Shown here: one piece after another, positions 40,660-50,587 of the stretch | Layout: every line of letters starts with the position of its first letter | Numbering within the stretch: the first letter of the stretch is position 1 | Translations under genes and position numbers: made by a program | The notes under the pieces: model-generated | What the model saw: the letters and a program-made list of their open reading frames with translations, nothing else | Databases searched by the model: none | What the model was told of the DNA's origin: nothing | DNA from: Klebsiella variicola | GTDB taxonomy: Bacteria > Pseudomonadota > Gammaproteobacteria > Enterobacterales > Enterobacteriaceae | Direction of reading: 5' to 3' | NCBI RefSeq assembly: GCF_000828055.2 | Contig: NZ_CP010523.2 | Span: 4,712,001-4,776,000, forward strand | DNA length: 64,000 nucleotides

Positions 40660-41082
40660 TCAGAAGTCTTTATCCATAGTCATCGCACTGGCAATCGTTT
40701 GATTGCAGTACTGAATGCTCTCTTTGGCGCTAGTTAATGCTTCGGTAATTAATTTTTCAGTATTCTCTTCCGCTGCGGAAATCAGCAAGTCAATAATTAA
40801 CGGCAGATTTAAACCGGATAATAAATGGAAGTGTGGGCGTGATAAAAAACGCACAAACTCGTTATTCACGCTACCGGCAAAAATATCCGTAATCACTATC
40901 AGCTCATCCTGCGCCGGGAAACGCGCCAGTAGCGCCTCCACCTGCTGCGTGAGATCGGACTCCTCTTCTACATAGGCGCACAGGGTATGAATATCCGGCT
41001 GTTTACCGAGGATTAGCTCCACGGAGTTCAGCAAACCGTTAGCAAAGGTGCCATGGCTGGCAAAAATATAGTGTCGTTTCAT
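40660..41082 (-). CDS. gfrA: Mannose-family PTS component IIA (GfrA)
   Basis: The IIA phosphocarrier accepts phosphate from HPr on histidine 10 (FASHGTFANG). The start is ATG 41082 (140 residues, MKRHYIFASHG), preceded by GAGGTAAGG. A longer reading to 41106 is rejected: that ATG would sit at the predicted sigma-54 start point, and mannose-type IIA proteins begin right before the active-site strand. It is the first gene of gfrABCDEF. Confidence 0.92.
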   Translation of the reverse strand: MKRHYIFASHGTFANGLLNSVELILGKQPDIHTLCAYVEEESDLTQQVEALLARFPAQDELIVITDIFAGSVNNEFVRFLSRPHFHLLSGLNLPLIIDLLISAAEENTEKLITEALTSAKESIQYCNQTIASAMTMDKDF

Positions 41083-41118
41083 CCTTACCTCGAAAGCGCA
41101 TTCCACTGCTTTCTTAAT

Positions 41119-41134
41119 TGCAACCGGCGTGCCA
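41119..41134 (-). promoter_or_regulatory. Sigma-54 promoter of the gfr operon
   Basis: TGGCACGCCGGTTGCA, read toward gfrA, matches the -24/-12 consensus TGGCACG-N4-TTGCA fully. It lies in the 99-bp gap between gfrR and gfrA, 36 bp before the gfrA start codon. An adjacent activator with a GAFTGA motif supports it. Confidence 0.95.
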
Positions 41135-41181
41135 GAAACAGTGGCGCGCTGGTTAGCGCAAAGACGAACGGACTGAGGGAA

Positions 41182-43947
41182 CTAAAACTCTTGATCTTCC
41201 TGAATAAATTCCGTTTCCCGCGTCAGAATATCGTGAATGTAGCAGAGCTCGACGACGGGGATTTTGACACTATACCCGCTCTCTATGACACTAAAAGCCT
41301 CGCGGAGCGTCGCCAGCTCGCTCTGCGGACACTGCCTTCCGGAATAATGGGATGGCGACGCGTTGCGGATCAGGCGCTCTATCAGACAGCTGATATGCAC
41401 ATACAGCGCCACCTTGCGATCGTTGGGCACGTCGCAGCCGGCCAGATGCTCATAGCGCAGTAAAAACTGCTCGACCTGATTGATGACCTTTGCGGTATCG
41501 AGGATCGTCACCGACTCGATCACCCGGCGCAGCGAGAAATTTTTCAGGATCAGGTTATTGATCTCGCTGACTTGTTCAGAGGAGGCCAGCTCGCCGAAGA
41601 TACGCATCAGCGGGCGGCTGCCCTGGCCGGAAATCAGCGAATCCAGCGAGATCCACGGCAGATCGGCAAGCTGCGGATCCAGGGTACCGACGATCGCCAG
41701 CACCTCATAGCGGCTGAGCATCGGTTGCCGCCGCGCGGGATCGGCGAGCGTTTCCACATCACAGGCCACAATATCGATCCCCAGCGCTTCAGGAATGCTG
41801 GCTTTTAACAGCGCCGACAGATTCGCTGCCGCGCCCAGACCGGTGGCGCAGGTCGTAAGAATCGCCCGCGGTTTATCGGTTTGCGGGTAATAGAGCTGGT
41901 GCTCAACCGCAAGGTCATCGCCGAGGTCGCGGACGATATCTTCCAGCATAACGCCCTGCAAAATGCGCTCCCCAACGTACATCGCCATCCCGGTCGAGAC
42001 GTTATTAATTATCGCCATCGGCGTACTCAGCCGACGATTAAAATGGCGATGAATGGCGTTCAGCGATCCCATATCGACCAGAATGATCAACCCTGACGCC
42101 AGGGCGTGGCTCTCAATATAGGCCATCACCTGGTTAGCAATAGCCTCCGGTGTCACGTCGAGCGGCATATCGAATGACTCAAACAGCTGGCTTTTCAGCA
42201 ACCGGTTCGCCACGTTGGCGATGCTGCTGGCGGTGGCGTAACCGTGGGCGAGGATAATTGCCCGGGTCACCTGCTGCTGGCTGATGGCGCCATTTTTCTG
42301 TAACCACAGCACCAGCAGCAGCAGGTCAATGCGCCGGGGTTCAATGTCCAGCTTCAGCGCCAGCGCAGCGAGGATCTCTTCGCAAAAGCGATACAGCAGC
42401 GGATATTTCTGCGCCAGAAAATCCTCCAGCAGGCGGCTTTTCTCGTTGCTCATCGTGGACGGCCCCTGCCGGGAACGATGTATCAGGTAGTGGCTTAAAG
42501 CGTAGATACAGTTGCCGTTAAACTGGATATTGAAGCGCTTTTCAAGGCGATAAAACTCCTCCCGCACCTGATGCGTTATCAGCAGCAGCATATGCGAACT
42601 ATTGGCATCGTGATTATCGAAAATCAGCCGATCGAAGAGGGTTTCAATCTCCTCGCCCATGCTTTTTTGCGCCTCTTCCCAGAGCGTTTTTTTACTCTGC
42701 ACCGCCTCATACAGCGCGAGAACGCGGCACTGAGTATCATAAATCAGCCCCTGAATCGGGTCGCGCGCGCGCAGCAGCCAGACCAGGCTGGTCTGCGGCT
42801 CGATAAGCAGCGGCTCCTGCTGGCCCATCGCTTCACTGAGCGCTGGCGTCGCAGCCATGATATTTTCCGGCAGATCGTGCAGCGTCACGGTAAGCATCTC
42901 GCTGCCCGGACACCTGGCCCAGGCCGACGCCACGGTGTATTTCACCACATTCTTCAGCTCACCGACGTTACCGCGATAAACATAGTGCGTCAGCACCTGT
43001 AGCAGCCGGGGCGTCAGCTGCAGCCGGGTAGCCAACGTGCGCGCCTCCTGCCAGAAAAACTGCAGCGTGAGCGCGTCTTTTTCGTGGCGGCTGCGGGTCT
43101 GTAAATCAGGCAGGCTAACGAGGATCGGGATACGACGAATAAAGGTGGTCAGAAACGTGCTGTGAATATCTTCGGTGGTGGCAAACACCAGCCTCAGCGA
43201 AATCGGCATCCCCTGCGCCGTTTCCCCCACCCGATAGATCTCCTTACGGTCCAGCCATGTGAACAGCTTCTCCTGCCCCTGCGCATCCAGGCGGTGGACT
43301 TCGTCGAGAAACAGCACGCCGCCGTTTGCCGCTTCAAACGCCCCGGCTTTATCGCTCTGCGCGCCGGTAAACGCGCCTTTGACGTAACCAAACAGGTTGG
43401 CGGCCAACAGCTCCGGGTTGCTGGCATACTGGGCGCAGTTAAAGCTGACAAAAGGCGCATCGGGCGGCAGCAGCCCCTGGGCGATAGCAAACTCATGCAT
43501 CAGCTCCGCCATATAGCTCTTGCCAGTTCCGCTGTCGCCAACGATCAGCAGCGGAAGCCCACCGTTGGGATAAAACAGCGCGGTTTTCATCTGTTCGATA
43601 GGCTTGCGCAGGCTACCGTCATGGCCGGTCAGCAATGAGAAATGATCCGCCTGCTCCGGCTGCCGGTCGCTCTCTGCGAGCAGCTCCGCCATGCTGGCGT
43701 ACTCGCTGCGGGAAAGAGGGAAGAACTGCTGGCAGAAGGCGGCCTTATGCAGGAAATAGACTGGTCGAGTATTGATCTTCACCAGCACATCCTGGGCCAC
43801 CAACTGATTCAGATAGTGGCTGGCGGTATTTCTTTGCATCGCAAAAAGCCGGGCCAGGTAGCCAGCGGTGAAGACCTCGCTCAGGTTATCCGGATCAAAA
43901 AAATCGGTCTGATTTTGCAGAAAAGCCAACAGTTCCGTTTTACGCAT
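41182..43947 (-). CDS. gfrR: LevR-type sigma-54 activator GfrR
   Basis: A 921-residue activator: N-terminal helix-turn-helix region (residues 1-60), AAA+ domain with Walker A GDSGTGKS at 137-144, sigma-54-contact GAFTGA at 191-196 and Walker B GGVLFLDEVHRL, then PTS regulation domains and an IIA-mannose-like domain (around SHALASGLIILVDMGSL). Phosphorylation of these parts by HPr and PTS components sets activity in LevR-type proteins. It should activate the consensus -24/-12 promoter just behind its own stop codon. It lies downstream of uxaB but behind a terminator, so it is probably transcribed on its own. Confidence 0.92.
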   Translation of the reverse strand: MRKTELLAFLQNQTDFFDPDNLSEVFTAGYLARLFAMQRNTASHYLNQLVAQDVLVKINTRPVYFLHKAAFCQQFFPLSRSEYASMAELLAESDRQPEQADHFSLLTGHDGSLRKPIEQMKTALFYPNGGLPLLIVGDSGTGKSYMAELMHEFAIAQGLLPPDAPFVSFNCAQYASNPELLAANLFGYVKGAFTGAQSDKAGAFEAANGGVLFLDEVHRLDAQGQEKLFTWLDRKEIYRVGETAQGMPISLRLVFATTEDIHSTFLTTFIRRIPILVSLPDLQTRSRHEKDALTLQFFWQEARTLATRLQLTPRLLQVLTHYVYRGNVGELKNVVKYTVASAWARCPGSEMLTVTLHDLPENIMAATPALSEAMGQQEPLLIEPQTSLVWLLRARDPIQGLIYDTQCRVLALYEAVQSKKTLWEEAQKSMGEEIETLFDRLIFDNHDANSSHMLLLITHQVREEFYRLEKRFNIQFNGNCIYALSHYLIHRSRQGPSTMSNEKSRLLEDFLAQKYPLLYRFCEEILAALALKLDIEPRRIDLLLLVLWLQKNGAISQQQVTRAIILAHGYATASSIANVANRLLKSQLFESFDMPLDVTPEAIANQVMAYIESHALASGLIILVDMGSLNAIHRHFNRRLSTPMAIINNVSTGMAMYVGERILQGVMLEDIVRDLGDDLAVEHQLYYPQTDKPRAILTTCATGLGAAANLSALLKASIPEALGIDIVACDVETLADPARRQPMLSRYEVLAIVGTLDPQLADLPWISLDSLISGQGSRPLMRIFGELASSEQVSEINNLILKNFSLRRVIESVTILDTAKVINQVEQFLLRYEHLAGCDVPNDRKVALYVHISCLIERLIRNASPSHYSGRQCPQSELATLREAFSVIESGYSVKIPVVELCYIHDILTRETEFIQEDQEF

Positions 43948-44036
43948 GACATCCCCCTCTTCACCTTACAGAGGCTTATGATGCGGGAAATCCACCAGGC
44001 GTTGGCGCTAAATTCACTTTTTGCGGTTCGGAGCAC

Positions 44037-44068
44037 AAAAAAAACGGCGCCCAAATCCGCGGACGCCG
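44037..44068 (-). terminator. Rho-independent terminator after the uxaB-like gene
   Basis: An eight-base-pair stem (CGGCGTCC/GGGCGCCG on the minus strand, one G-T pair) followed by eight Ts, 14 bp after the stop codon. It separates the lgoD-uxaB transcript from gfrR. Confidence 0.9.
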
Positions 44069-44081
44069 CATAACAAAACCG

Positions 44082-45527
44082 TTACAGCCGCGCCAGGGCC
44101 TCCCGCATTCCTGAGCGCAAAATCATTTCCAGATAGCGCGTGACCTGGTCGGAAAGGCCGGGAATAGCCGTCAGATCCTCGCCCCAGTGCGCGTTATCCT
44201 GTAAAACCTCCAGCACCAGTCCATGCAGCGGGCTCCCGTTCGCCACCTGCTTCCATCCTTGCGAGAAGCGGGTTAACCAGACGTCATCATCCTGCAGCGG
44301 ATACACCTGTCCGTCGCGCTGGCCGCGATAGAAGGCGATAAGCGCCGCCAGGGCAAACGTTAGCCGCGGCGGGATCGCGCCGTGCTGGCGGATTGTCGTC
44401 AGCAGCTGCGGCAGGATCCGGGTGCGGAACTTAGTCATGCCGTTCAGGGCGATGGCGAGCAATTGATGGCGAATATAGGGATTAAGAAAGCGCCCGGTGA
44501 CCGCATCGGCAAACTGACGAAGCTCCTCGGCCGGTAAATCGAGCGCCGGGATAATCTCTTCATCAATCGTCTGCTGTACATAATGGCGAATGGCTTCGTC
44601 CTGCATCGCTTCGCCAACGGTATCCACCCCGCACAGCCATGCTACCGGCACCAGCGCGGTATGCGCACCGTTAAGAATGGCAACCTTGCGCGCTTTATAG
44701 GGCCGGATATCCTCTACGATGCGGATATTAAGCGAGTAGCGATCCAGCCGCAGCGTTTCCGCCAGCGCCTGCGGACCCTGAATGACGAATAACCAAAAGT
44801 ATTCGGCGGTATCAAGGAAAGCATCATGGTAGCCCAGCTCCGCTTCCAGCTTTTCTGCTTCATCACGCGGGTAGCCGGTGACGATGCGGTCAACCAGCGT
44901 TGAACAAAACGTATTGGCGGTCTCAACCCAGTCGCGAAAAGCCGCGGGCAATTGCCACTCTTTGGCGTAGCGTAGCACCAGCGCCTTCAGCGCTTCGCCG
45001 TTGTAGTCGATCAGCTCGCAGGGGATAATCGTCCACCCCTTATCCGCAGCGCCATTGAAATGGCGGAAACGTTCGAGCAGCAGTTGGGTCAGCTTCGCCG
45101 GGAAGCTAACCGGCGGCTTATCGTCAAGCCGGTCTCCGGCATGATAGCTAATACCCGCTTCGGTAGTATTTGAAAATACGAACGCGATCGCCGGATTACG
45201 AGCCAGCGCCAGATAGCTGGCAAAATCCTGCCAGGGATTGAGCTCGTTATTAACGGAGCGAATAATCCGCGATTCGCTCACCGCCTCGCCGCGTTCATTC
45301 AACCCACGAATGATCGTGGTATAGAGTCCGTCCTGGGTATTTAACGACGGCGGAAACGCGGTGTTGATCGGGCGAATAATGGTCACGCCCGCCGCCAGAT
45401 CGGTTTGCTCATTCAGCAGATCCAGCTGCCAGTCAATAAATGCCCGCAGGAAGTTGCCCTCGCCAAACTGAATCGCGCGCGTCGGGTACTGCGGCCCGGG
45501 AAAATCTTGTCGGTTTAACGATTTCAT
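44082..45527 (-). CDS. uxaB: Tagaturonate reductase, UxaB family, linked to lgoD
   Basis: The 481 residues follow E. coli UxaB (483) end to end: [22 protein letters not shown] at the start, [22 protein letters not shown] and the catalytic [12 protein letters not shown] (Lys-x4-Asn-x2-His of the mannitol dehydrogenase family). It should reduce D-tagaturonate to D-altronate with NADH. It lies 11 bp behind lgoD, whose product makes tagaturonate from L-galactonate, so the two steps are in one operon. In E. coli uxaB lies elsewhere, so this may be a second paralog dedicated to L-galactonate (inference). Confidence 0.88.
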   Translation of the reverse strand: MKSLNRQDFPGPQYPTRAIQFGEGNFLRAFIDWQLDLLNEQTDLAAGVTIIRPINTAFPPSLNTQDGLYTTIIRGLNERGEAVSESRIIRSVNNELNPWQDFASYLALARNPAIAFVFSNTTEAGISYHAGDRLDDKPPVSFPAKLTQLLLERFRHFNGAADKGWTIIPCELIDYNGEALKALVLRYAKEWQLPAAFRDWVETANTFCSTLVDRIVTGYPRDEAEKLEAELGYHDAFLDTAEYFWLFVIQGPQALAETLRLDRYSLNIRIVEDIRPYKARKVAILNGAHTALVPVAWLCGVDTVGEAMQDEAIRHYVQQTIDEEIIPALDLPAEELRQFADAVTGRFLNPYIRHQLLAIALNGMTKFRTRILPQLLTTIRQHGAIPPRLTFALAALIAFYRGQRDGQVYPLQDDDVWLTRFSQGWKQVANGSPLHGLVLEVLQDNAHWGEDLTAIPGLSDQVTRYLEMILRSGMREALARL

Positions 45528-45538
45528 AAGCTTACCTG

Positions 45539-46561
45539 CTAAAAATGAATAACGCCTTTGATCAGCTGACGATTGTTAATCACTTCGCTTTCGTAAATGT
45601 CCGCCAGCGACCTGAAATCGTAACGGTGGGTCAGCATCATCCTGGCGGTGATTTTCCCCTCGGCCATCAGCCGCCCAACTTTGGCAAAATCCTCTTCCGT
45701 CGCATTACGACTGCCCATCATCGTCGTCTCTTTCTTATGAAATTCCGGGTCGGAGAACTGCAGTTCCCCCTTAAACAGACCAACAAAAATGATGCTGCCG
45801 CCGTGACGGATTAAATTAACGGTGTTATTCATCGCCTGCTGATTTCCCGTCGCGTCAATCACTTTCTGCGCCAGAGAACCGCCAAACGTGGCAGACAGTT
45901 GCTCGATAAACAGCGGATCGGAGGGATCGAGGGTGGTCAGGCCGAGATGCTGTGCCACATGATCGCGCCGCGCCGGGCTGGTATCCGCCACCACCACCTG
46001 CGCGCCGTCAGCCTTAGCGATCGCCGCCGCCCCAAGGCCGATGGGGCCCGCGCCAACCACCAGCACCTGCTCCCCTGCCCGGATAGCGGCGCGGCGCACC
46101 GCGTGGGCGCTGATGGCGAATGGCTCAATCAACGCCACGGCTTCAGGATCGACGTCATCCACCACCAGCAGATTGTTTACCGGCACGCAGAGATACTCGC
46201 TAAACCCGCCGTCCCGATGCACGCCGATCACCGAAATCTTCTCGCAGCAGTTTGTCCGGCCGTTCAGACAGGCCGGACACTGGCGGCAGGCGACATAGGG
46301 AATCACAGCAACCTGTTGGCCGCTCTTCAAATTAAGAATATTTTTACCCAGCCCAATTATCTCACCGCATATTTCATGTCCAAGAACACGCGGATAACTA
46401 AAAAAAGGCTGATTGCCGCCCCATGCATGAATGTCTGTCCCACAAATCCCCACTGCCTTTATTTTAATGAGCACTTCATCATCGCCGGGAATGGGAATCT
46501 GGCGTTTTTCCCAGTGTAGTTTTTTAGGTTCCTGACACACTAAAGTATTCATCGATGTCAT
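45539..46561 (-). CDS. lgoD: L-galactonate 5-dehydrogenase
   Basis: LgoD (YjjN) oxidises L-galactonate to D-tagaturonate with NAD+. The 340 residues equal the E. coli protein: a zinc-dependent medium-chain dehydrogenase with catalytic CGTDIH and GHEICGEI, a four-cysteine structural zinc loop ([14 protein letters not shown]), and the nucleotide fold [15 protein letters not shown]. It is followed by the uxaB-like gene and diverges from lgoR across 136 bp, where LgoR presumably acts. Confidence 0.94.
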   Translation of the reverse strand: MTSMNTLVCQEPKKLHWEKRQIPIPGDDEVLIKIKAVGICGTDIHAWGGNQPFFSYPRVLGHEICGEIIGLGKNILNLKSGQQVAVIPYVACRQCPACLNGRTNCCEKISVIGVHRDGGFSEYLCVPVNNLLVVDDVDPEAVALIEPFAISAHAVRRAAIRAGEQVLVVGAGPIGLGAAAIAKADGAQVVVADTSPARRDHVAQHLGLTTLDPSDPLFIEQLSATFGGSLAQKVIDATGNQQAMNNTVNLIRHGGSIIFVGLFKGELQFSDPEFHKKETTMMGSRNATEEDFAKVGRLMAEGKITARMMLTHRYDFRSLADIYESEVINNRQLIKGVIHF

Positions 46562-46697
46562 AATAATTGCCTCCGTATTTGTTGGCTTAGATATCGATGA
46601 AAAATAGAAACAGAGTGAAACTCATTGCAAAATCTGTGAAATGTCGCGCACAAAACTGTTTTAAATCCGGCTTTAATGGATAAAAAAGGAAAACGTT

Positions 46698-47612
46698 ATG
46701 AGTCGCTCACAAAACCTACGTCACAATGTTATTAACCAGGTCATCAACGATATGGCGCGTGGCTTTATCCCCTCGCCGCTACCCTCGCAAAGCGCACTGG
46801 CGGAGATGTATAACATCAGCCGCACCACGGTGCGCCATATCCTTTGCCACTTATGCGAGCGCGGCGTCTTGAGCCAGGTCAATCACGACTACCAGATCCT
46901 TCGTCAGCCGGAAGTACAGGACGGCTTCGATGGTTCCAGCGCCTCGCTGACCGAACAAAACCGTCTCTTTGAACAAGCGTTTTTTACCATGATTAACCAG
47001 CGTCAGCTACGCGCCGGGGAGCGGTTCTCCGAACTGCAACTGGCGCGTGCCGCGGGCGTCAGCCCGGTCGTGGTCAGAGAATTTTTACTGAAATTCAGCC
47101 GCTACAACCTGATTGAAAGCGAAAAGCGCGGCCAGTGGAACATGAAAAAATTTGAGCAATCCTGGGCCGAGCAACTGTTCGAATTGCGGGAAATGCTGGA
47201 AACCCACGCACTTCAACATTTTCTTAATCTGCCGGACAGCGATGCCCGCTGGCTGCAGGCCAAAACCCTGCTCGAGCGCCACCGCACCCTGCGGGACAGC
47301 ATCGGCAACAGCTTTCGTATGTTCTCCCAGCTCGATCGTGATTTTCATTCGCTGCTGCTTTCCGCTGCTGATAATATATTTTTTAATCAATCACTTGAAA
47401 TTATTTCCGTGATCTTTCACTTCCACTATCAGTGGGATGAAAGTGACCTTAAACAGCGCAATATCATCGCCATTGATGAACATATGACGATCCTGAGCGC
47501 ACTCATCTGTCGCAGCGATCTGGATGCCAACCTGGCGCTACGTAACCACCTGAACTCCGCGAAGCAATCCATGATTAACTCTCTCAAGCAAAGTGAATCG
47601 CTGGCACATTAA
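46698..47612 (+). CDS. lgoR: GntR-family regulator of L-galactonate use
   Basis: LgoR (YjjM) is a GntR/FadR-type regulator required for L-galactonate growth in E. coli. The 304 residues equal the E. coli length. It is unusual in having two winged-helix-like stretches: one at the N-terminus (PSQSALAEMYNISRTTVRHILCHLCERGVL) and one at about 100-150 (GERFSELQLARAAGVSPVVVREFLLKF), followed by the helical FCD-type ligand domain. It diverges from lgoD and precedes lgoT. Confidence 0.92.
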   Translation: MSRSQNLRHNVINQVINDMARGFIPSPLPSQSALAEMYNISRTTVRHILCHLCERGVLSQVNHDYQILRQPEVQDGFDGSSASLTEQNRLFEQAFFTMINQRQLRAGERFSELQLARAAGVSPVVVREFLLKFSRYNLIESEKRGQWNMKKFEQSWAEQLFELREMLETHALQHFLNLPDSDARWLQAKTLLERHRTLRDSIGNSFRMFSQLDRDFHSLLLSAADNIFFNQSLEIISVIFHFHYQWDESDLKQRNIIAIDEHMTILSALICRSDLDANLALRNHLNSAKQSMINSLKQSESLAH

Positions 47613-47791
47613 GTACCGATTAAAAACAGAAAATGATTAGCAACAGCACAAATCCAAAAACGTAATCCGGCGCCCTCAAAAAGGTTATTTATGCTGAAAA
47701 CAAGTCGACTTACTTTACTGTGAAACAGGTGGGTGATGTTTACCCCCTTCGTTGTCACTTGGTATTCAAAAATAATAATCAGGAGTCAGGC

Positions 47792-49153
47792 GTGGAATCA
47801 CAAAATATAACCATAGACCCGCAGACCGACTTTAAAAAGGGGGAAGCGGAAACCCTTTCAGTTCCCTTAGAAAATACACTACAACGTAGTTCTCGTATTA
47901 AAAATATTCAAACAACGGCAATGATTCTGTTATTTCTGGCGGCGGTGATTAACTACCTCGACCGAAGTTCATTGTCCGTTGCGAACTTAACGATTCGCGA
48001 GGAGTTAGGGCTTACCGCCACTGAAATCGGGGCGCTGTTATCGGTTTTCTCTCTGGCCTATGGCATTGCGCAACTGCCCTGCGGGCCGTTGCTGGATCGC
48101 AAAGGTCCACGCATCATGCTGGGGCTGGGGATGTTTTTCTGGTCGCTATTTCAGGCGGTCTCCGGGATGGTGCACAGCTTTACCCAGTTTGTCCTGGTGC
48201 GTATCGGCATGGGGATCGGCGAAGCGCCGATGAACCCGTGCGGCGTCAAGGTGATCAACGACTGGTTTAATATTAAAGAGCGCGGCCGCCCAATGGGCTT
48301 CTTTAACGCCGCCTCGACGATTGGCGTGGCGATCAGCCCGCCGATCCTTGCCGCGATGATGCTGATGATGGGCTGGCGCTGGATGTTTATTACCATCGGC
48401 GTACTGGGGATCTTTGTCGCTATCGGCTGGTATATGCTTTATCGCAACCGGGAGGATATCCCCCTCACCGCCGATGAGCAGGCCTACCTTAATGCCGGAA
48501 GCGTCAACGTGCGCCGCGACCCGCTGAGCTTTGCCGAATGGCGCAGTCTGTTTAAAAACAAAACCATGTGGGGAATGATGTTCGGCTTCAGCGGCATCAA
48601 CTATACCGCCTGGCTATATCTGGCATGGCTGCCGGGTTACCTGCAAACGGCGTATAACCTCGATCTGAAAAGTACCGGGTTTATGGCCGCCATTCCTTTC
48701 CTGTTTGGTGCCGCCGGTATGCTGATCAATGGCTACGTCACCGACTGGCTGGTCAAAGGCGGCATGGCCCCGATCAAAAGCCGCAAGATCTGCATTATTG
48801 CCGGGATGTTCTGCTCCGCGGCGTTTACGCTGATCGTGCCGCATGCCACCACCTCAATCGCGGCGGTGCTGTTAATCGGTATGGCGTTGTTCTGTATTCA
48901 TTTTGCCGGAACGTCCTGCTGGGGATTGATCCACGTCGCCGTAGCATCAAGAATGACGGCTTCCGTCGGCAGTATTCAGAATTTCGCCAGCTTTATCTGC
49001 GCTTCATTCGCACCGGTGGTGACCGGATTTATTGTCGATACCACCCATTCCTTCCAGCTGGCACTGGTTATATGCGGCTGTGTGACCGCTCTCGGCGCAC
49101 TGGCCTACATTTTCCTGGTTCGCCAGCCGATTAGTGACCCGCGTAACGACTGA
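47792..49153 (+). CDS. lgoT: L-galactonate transporter (MFS)
   Basis: LgoT (YjjL) imports L-galactonate. It is a 12-helix anion:cation symporter-type MFS protein with the helix 1 to 2 motif AAVINYLDRSSLSVAN and the loop GPLLDRKGPR. GTG at 47792 is chosen: AGGAG lies six bases before it and the resulting 453 residues equal the E. coli protein; the ATG at 47720 would add 24 residues rich in Asn and Gln. It follows lgoR after 179 bp in which I see no gene. Confidence 0.92.
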   Translation: MESQNITIDPQTDFKKGEAETLSVPLENTLQRSSRIKNIQTTAMILLFLAAVINYLDRSSLSVANLTIREELGLTATEIGALLSVFSLAYGIAQLPCGPLLDRKGPRIMLGLGMFFWSLFQAVSGMVHSFTQFVLVRIGMGIGEAPMNPCGVKVINDWFNIKERGRPMGFFNAASTIGVAISPPILAAMMLMMGWRWMFITIGVLGIFVAIGWYMLYRNREDIPLTADEQAYLNAGSVNVRRDPLSFAEWRSLFKNKTMWGMMFGFSGINYTAWLYLAWLPGYLQTAYNLDLKSTGFMAAIPFLFGAAGMLINGYVTDWLVKGGMAPIKSRKICIIAGMFCSAAFTLIVPHATTSIAAVLLIGMALFCIHFAGTSCWGLIHVAVASRMTASVGSIQNFASFICASFAPVVTGFIVDTTHSFQLALVICGCVTALGALAYIFLVRQPISDPRND

Positions 49154-49156
49154 ATC

Positions 49157-49993
49157 TTAACGCCCTGCTGACCGCAGGGCATTCATCGTTGCGCTCATTT
49201 CATACTGCTGCAGCGATAGCGGCGCATATCCCGCCGCGGCAAACAGCGGTGTAAACGTTTCCGGGACCGTCACCGAAGTCCCCACACCCGGGAACTGCTG
49301 CGCCAGCGTCACCAGCAGCTCACGCGCCAGCCCCTGACGGCGGGCGGCGGGCTCCACCCACAAAAATTGCAGTACAGGCCGTGAGCCCGCCGTCGTTAGA
49401 ACCGCGAAGGCGCGCTGTTCCAGCGTCACGACCTGACATGGCAGGGTGGCGAAGGTGAGCGGATCCAGCAGCCAGGGGAGCTGACTGTTACTCTCGTCAA
49501 TGACGCGCCGTAGCAGGGCCAGGGTGGGATAAAGCTGTAACACCTTCGATGTCGCAGCCAGAGGCGCTGTGCTCAGGTAGCCGCAGAGCCCATAGCGCCG
49601 CGTAAAGCCCAGCGTCTGATATAGCGCGACGGCCGCATGGTTATCGCGGATCACCTCCAGAGATACCGTCTCAACCCCCTGTTGTTGCAGGAGCATTAGC
49701 AGATCTTGCATCAGTTCCCGGCCCAGGCCTTTGCCGCGCCAGGCCGGGCGCAGGGCAAAGGCCGCCAGGCGAGCGGCACTTCCCCGGCGGGCGACAATCG
49801 CGATCGCCGCCGGTTCATCTCCGGCCAGCCAGACGCGGGAATCGATCAGGCTCATTCCTTCGGCGCTAAAACGCTGTGCAAATCCCGCCACCGACTGGGT
49901 AACAGGCACCAGATAGGCTTCAAAACAGGCGTTGAGAATATCCGTTAACTGCACGCTGCTGAACTGCGTGGCGGGAACGGCGGTCAGCTCCAT
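49157..49993 (-). CDS. Tandem-GNAT acetyltransferase
   Basis: A 278-residue protein with two GNAT-like halves. The first is complete (RPAWRGKGLGRELMQDLL acetyl-CoA loop, then LYQTLGF); the second is more divergent (EPAARRQGLARELLVTLAQQF, then LFAAAGY). The substrate is unknown. It converges with lgoT, ending 4 bp from it, with a GCCCTGC/GCAGGGC hairpin (49162-49180) inside its last codons. It diverges from the next GNAT gene with only 32 bp between starts. Confidence 0.8.
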   Translation of the reverse strand: MELTAVPATQFSSVQLTDILNACFEAYLVPVTQSVAGFAQRFSAEGMSLIDSRVWLAGDEPAAIAIVARRGSAARLAAFALRPAWRGKGLGRELMQDLLMLLQQQGVETVSLEVIRDNHAAVALYQTLGFTRRYGLCGYLSTAPLAATSKVLQLYPTLALLRRVIDESNSQLPWLLDPLTFATLPCQVVTLEQRAFAVLTTAGSRPVLQFLWVEPAARRQGLARELLVTLAQQFPGVGTSVTVPETFTPLFAAAGYAPLSLQQYEMSATMNALRSAGR

Positions 49994-50025
49994 ACTTTTC
50001 TCCCGAAGGCTGCTATGCTGAGGTG

Positions 50026-50559
50026 ATGAAAACTAACACTATAACTGCCGGTGCCGTATTACGCCTGACTCAGGAGAGCGATATCGCCCTTCTGCCCGCC
50101 ATTGAACGTTCTGCCGCCCAGGCATTTCGCCAGATCCCCTCTCTCGCCTGGCTGGCGGACAGTGAGGTGATTAGCGTTGCGCGTCATCATGATTATCTGG
50201 AAACCGAGCATAGCCTGCTGGCGGAAGCCGCCGGGCAGCCGATTGGCTTTATTCTGACCGAACCGCTCGACGATGCGTTATTTATCGTCGAAGTCGCCGT
50301 CCATCAGGACTGGCAGCATCAGGGCATCGGCAGGATGCTGCTGAAGCAGGTTATCGAGGGCGCACAGCAGATGGGCTACCCGGCGGTAACCCTCACCACC
50401 TTCCGCGAGGTGCCGTGGAATGCGCCGTTTTATACCCGTCTGGGATTCACCATGCTCGATGAGCTGACCCTGCCTGCCGGACTGGCGGCAAAAAGGGAAC
50501 AGGAGACCCGGCACGGCCTGCCGCCCGAGTCGCGCTGCGCCATGCGCCTGTCGCTCTGA
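50026..50559 (+). CDS. GNAT-family acetyltransferase
   Basis: A single GNAT domain of 177 residues, with VEVAVHQDWQHQGIGRMLLKQV (acetyl-CoA loop) and PFYTRLGF. A GTG one codon before ATG 50026 is an alternative start. The target cannot be told from the sequence. The two GNAT genes form a divergent pair sharing a very short promoter region, between the L-galactonate and hydroxyproline clusters. Confidence 0.8.
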   Translation: MKTNTITAGAVLRLTQESDIALLPAIERSAAQAFRQIPSLAWLADSEVISVARHHDYLETEHSLLAEAAGQPIGFILTEPLDDALFIVEVAVHQDWQHQGIGRMLLKQVIEGAQQMGYPAVTLTTFREVPWNAPFYTRLGFTMLDELTLPAGLAAKREQETRHGLPPESRCAMRLSL

Positions 50560-50587
50560 TGGTCGGCCCGCCGCGCTCCGCGCTTTA

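Noticed and set aside
47720-47791. N-terminal extension of lgoT from ATG 47720
   Set aside because: A well-spaced AGGAG precedes GTG 47792, which gives the E. coli length of 453 residues.
49162-49180. GCCCTGC/GCAGGGC hairpin as a terminator for lgoT
   Set aside because: It lies inside the last codons of the convergent acetyltransferase gene and lacks a T run; it may help end transcription but is not listed as a terminator.
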